Shown here: positions 47,970 through 48,003 of the stretch, piece after piece
Numbering within the stretch: the first letter of the stretch is position 1
How the letters are laid out: each line of letters begins with the position of its first letter
Assembly: GCA_016793325.1 (NCBI GenBank)
Contig: JAEUKI010000080.1
Coordinates: forward strand, 1 to 48,003
DNA: 48,003 nucleotides
Reading direction: 5' to 3'
Source: Myxococcales bacterium
Lineage (GTDB): Bacteria > Myxococcota_A > Polyangia > Polyangiales > Ga0077539
Position numbers and translations under genes: made by a program
Notes under the pieces: generated by a model
Database searches by the model: none
What the model was told of the DNA's origin: nothing
What the model saw: only the letters and a program-made list of their open reading frames with translations

Positions 47970-48003
47970 GCCCCTCTCCCGCGCTCCAGCGCGGGAGAGG
48001 GGC
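47970..48003. terminator. Perfect 16-bp-arm hairpin at the window end
   Basis: GCCCCTCTCCCGCGCT (47970-47985) and its exact reverse complement at 47988-48003, loop CC. It lies 89 bases after the TSP3 gene stop, followed by the window edge, so it may extend further. It is either a terminator of that gene or one copy of a dispersed palindromic repeat; the latter is suggested by the GC-only, perfectly symmetric composition. The 47882-47969 stretch before it holds a poly-G tract (GGGGGG) and no gene. Confidence 0.7.

Noticed and set aside
1..48003. Search for tRNA genes, rRNA, CRISPR arrays, insertion sequences and sigma-54 promoters
   Set aside because: No clover-leaf with CCA-type ends, no regularly spaced identical repeats, no transposase motif and no TGGCAC-N5-TTGC site in intergenic DNA was found by eye.

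Overview
The window is very GC-rich, gene-dense chromosomal DNA that looks like a member of the Myxococcota, most likely the Polyangiales (a Sandaracinus-like lineage would fit, but this is inferred from content and not tested). The signs are GC-rich third codon positions, a Pknb-type Ser/Thr kinase with a C-terminal extracytoplasmic part, many lipoproteins with Asp/Ala/Ser-rich linkers after the lipobox, a thrombospondin type 3 repeat protein with a MYXO-CTERM-like tail, and a huge TPR protein. I saw no tRNA, rRNA, CRISPR array, prophage or insertion sequence.

Layout. 1-238: non-coding, three copies of a palindromic element. 239-3599: a four-helix membrane protein with a Q/G/Y/P-rich tail, a tiny lipoprotein and a Ser/Thr kinase. 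3962-5701: a compact four-gene cassette of short unknown proteins built around two V4R-like paralogues; copies of a 46-bp repeat lie in the gap before it and the gap after it. 5941-10817: five-gene-length stretch on the minus strand holding a helical hypothetical protein with operator-like palindromes upstream, an RCC1-repeat lipoprotein, a SEC-C protein and a Cys-rich lipoprotein. 10924-15265: a zinc-finger membrane protein, a LytS-type sensor kinase, an S33-type hydrolase and a LytTR response regulator. 15405-20670: surface lipoproteins, including a tandemly duplicated beta-propeller-like pair, then two small unknown proteins. 20671-21183: non-coding and almost wholly occupied by a large imperfect palindrome. 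21184-27555: a PlsC-like acyltransferase translationally coupled to a class III nucleotide cyclase, divergent from a SWIM-SNF2 helicase. 27577-33676: minus-strand genes for a PHB-depolymerase-like esterase lipoprotein, a secreted Cys-rich protein, a GNAT acetyltransferase, a GH130 enzyme and a coupled glycosyltransferase. 33846-35422: beta-carbonic anhydrase coupled to a bestrophin-like channel. 35398-42011: an MtfA-like membrane peptidase coupled to a 1914-residue TPR protein. 42124-47881: a penicillin-acylase-type lipoprotein and the TSP3/MYXO-CTERM protein. The window ends in a perfect 16-bp-arm hairpin.

The genes do not form one pathway. Local functional units are the V4R cassette, the LytS/LytTR pair around a hydrolase, the cyclase/acyltransferase pair, the GT/GH130 pair, the carbonic anhydrase/bestrophin pair and the MtfA/TPR pair. 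Four of these (cyclase/PlsC, GT/GH130, CA/bestrophin, TPR/MtfA) are joined by 4-base stop/start overlaps (GTGA or ATGA), which both fixes the starts and suggests translational coupling. The most unusual signals are the 387-bp palindrome at 20719-21105, the V4R cassette with its associated repeats, and the CA/bestrophin operon. Function calls rest on motifs read by eye; no database search was run.
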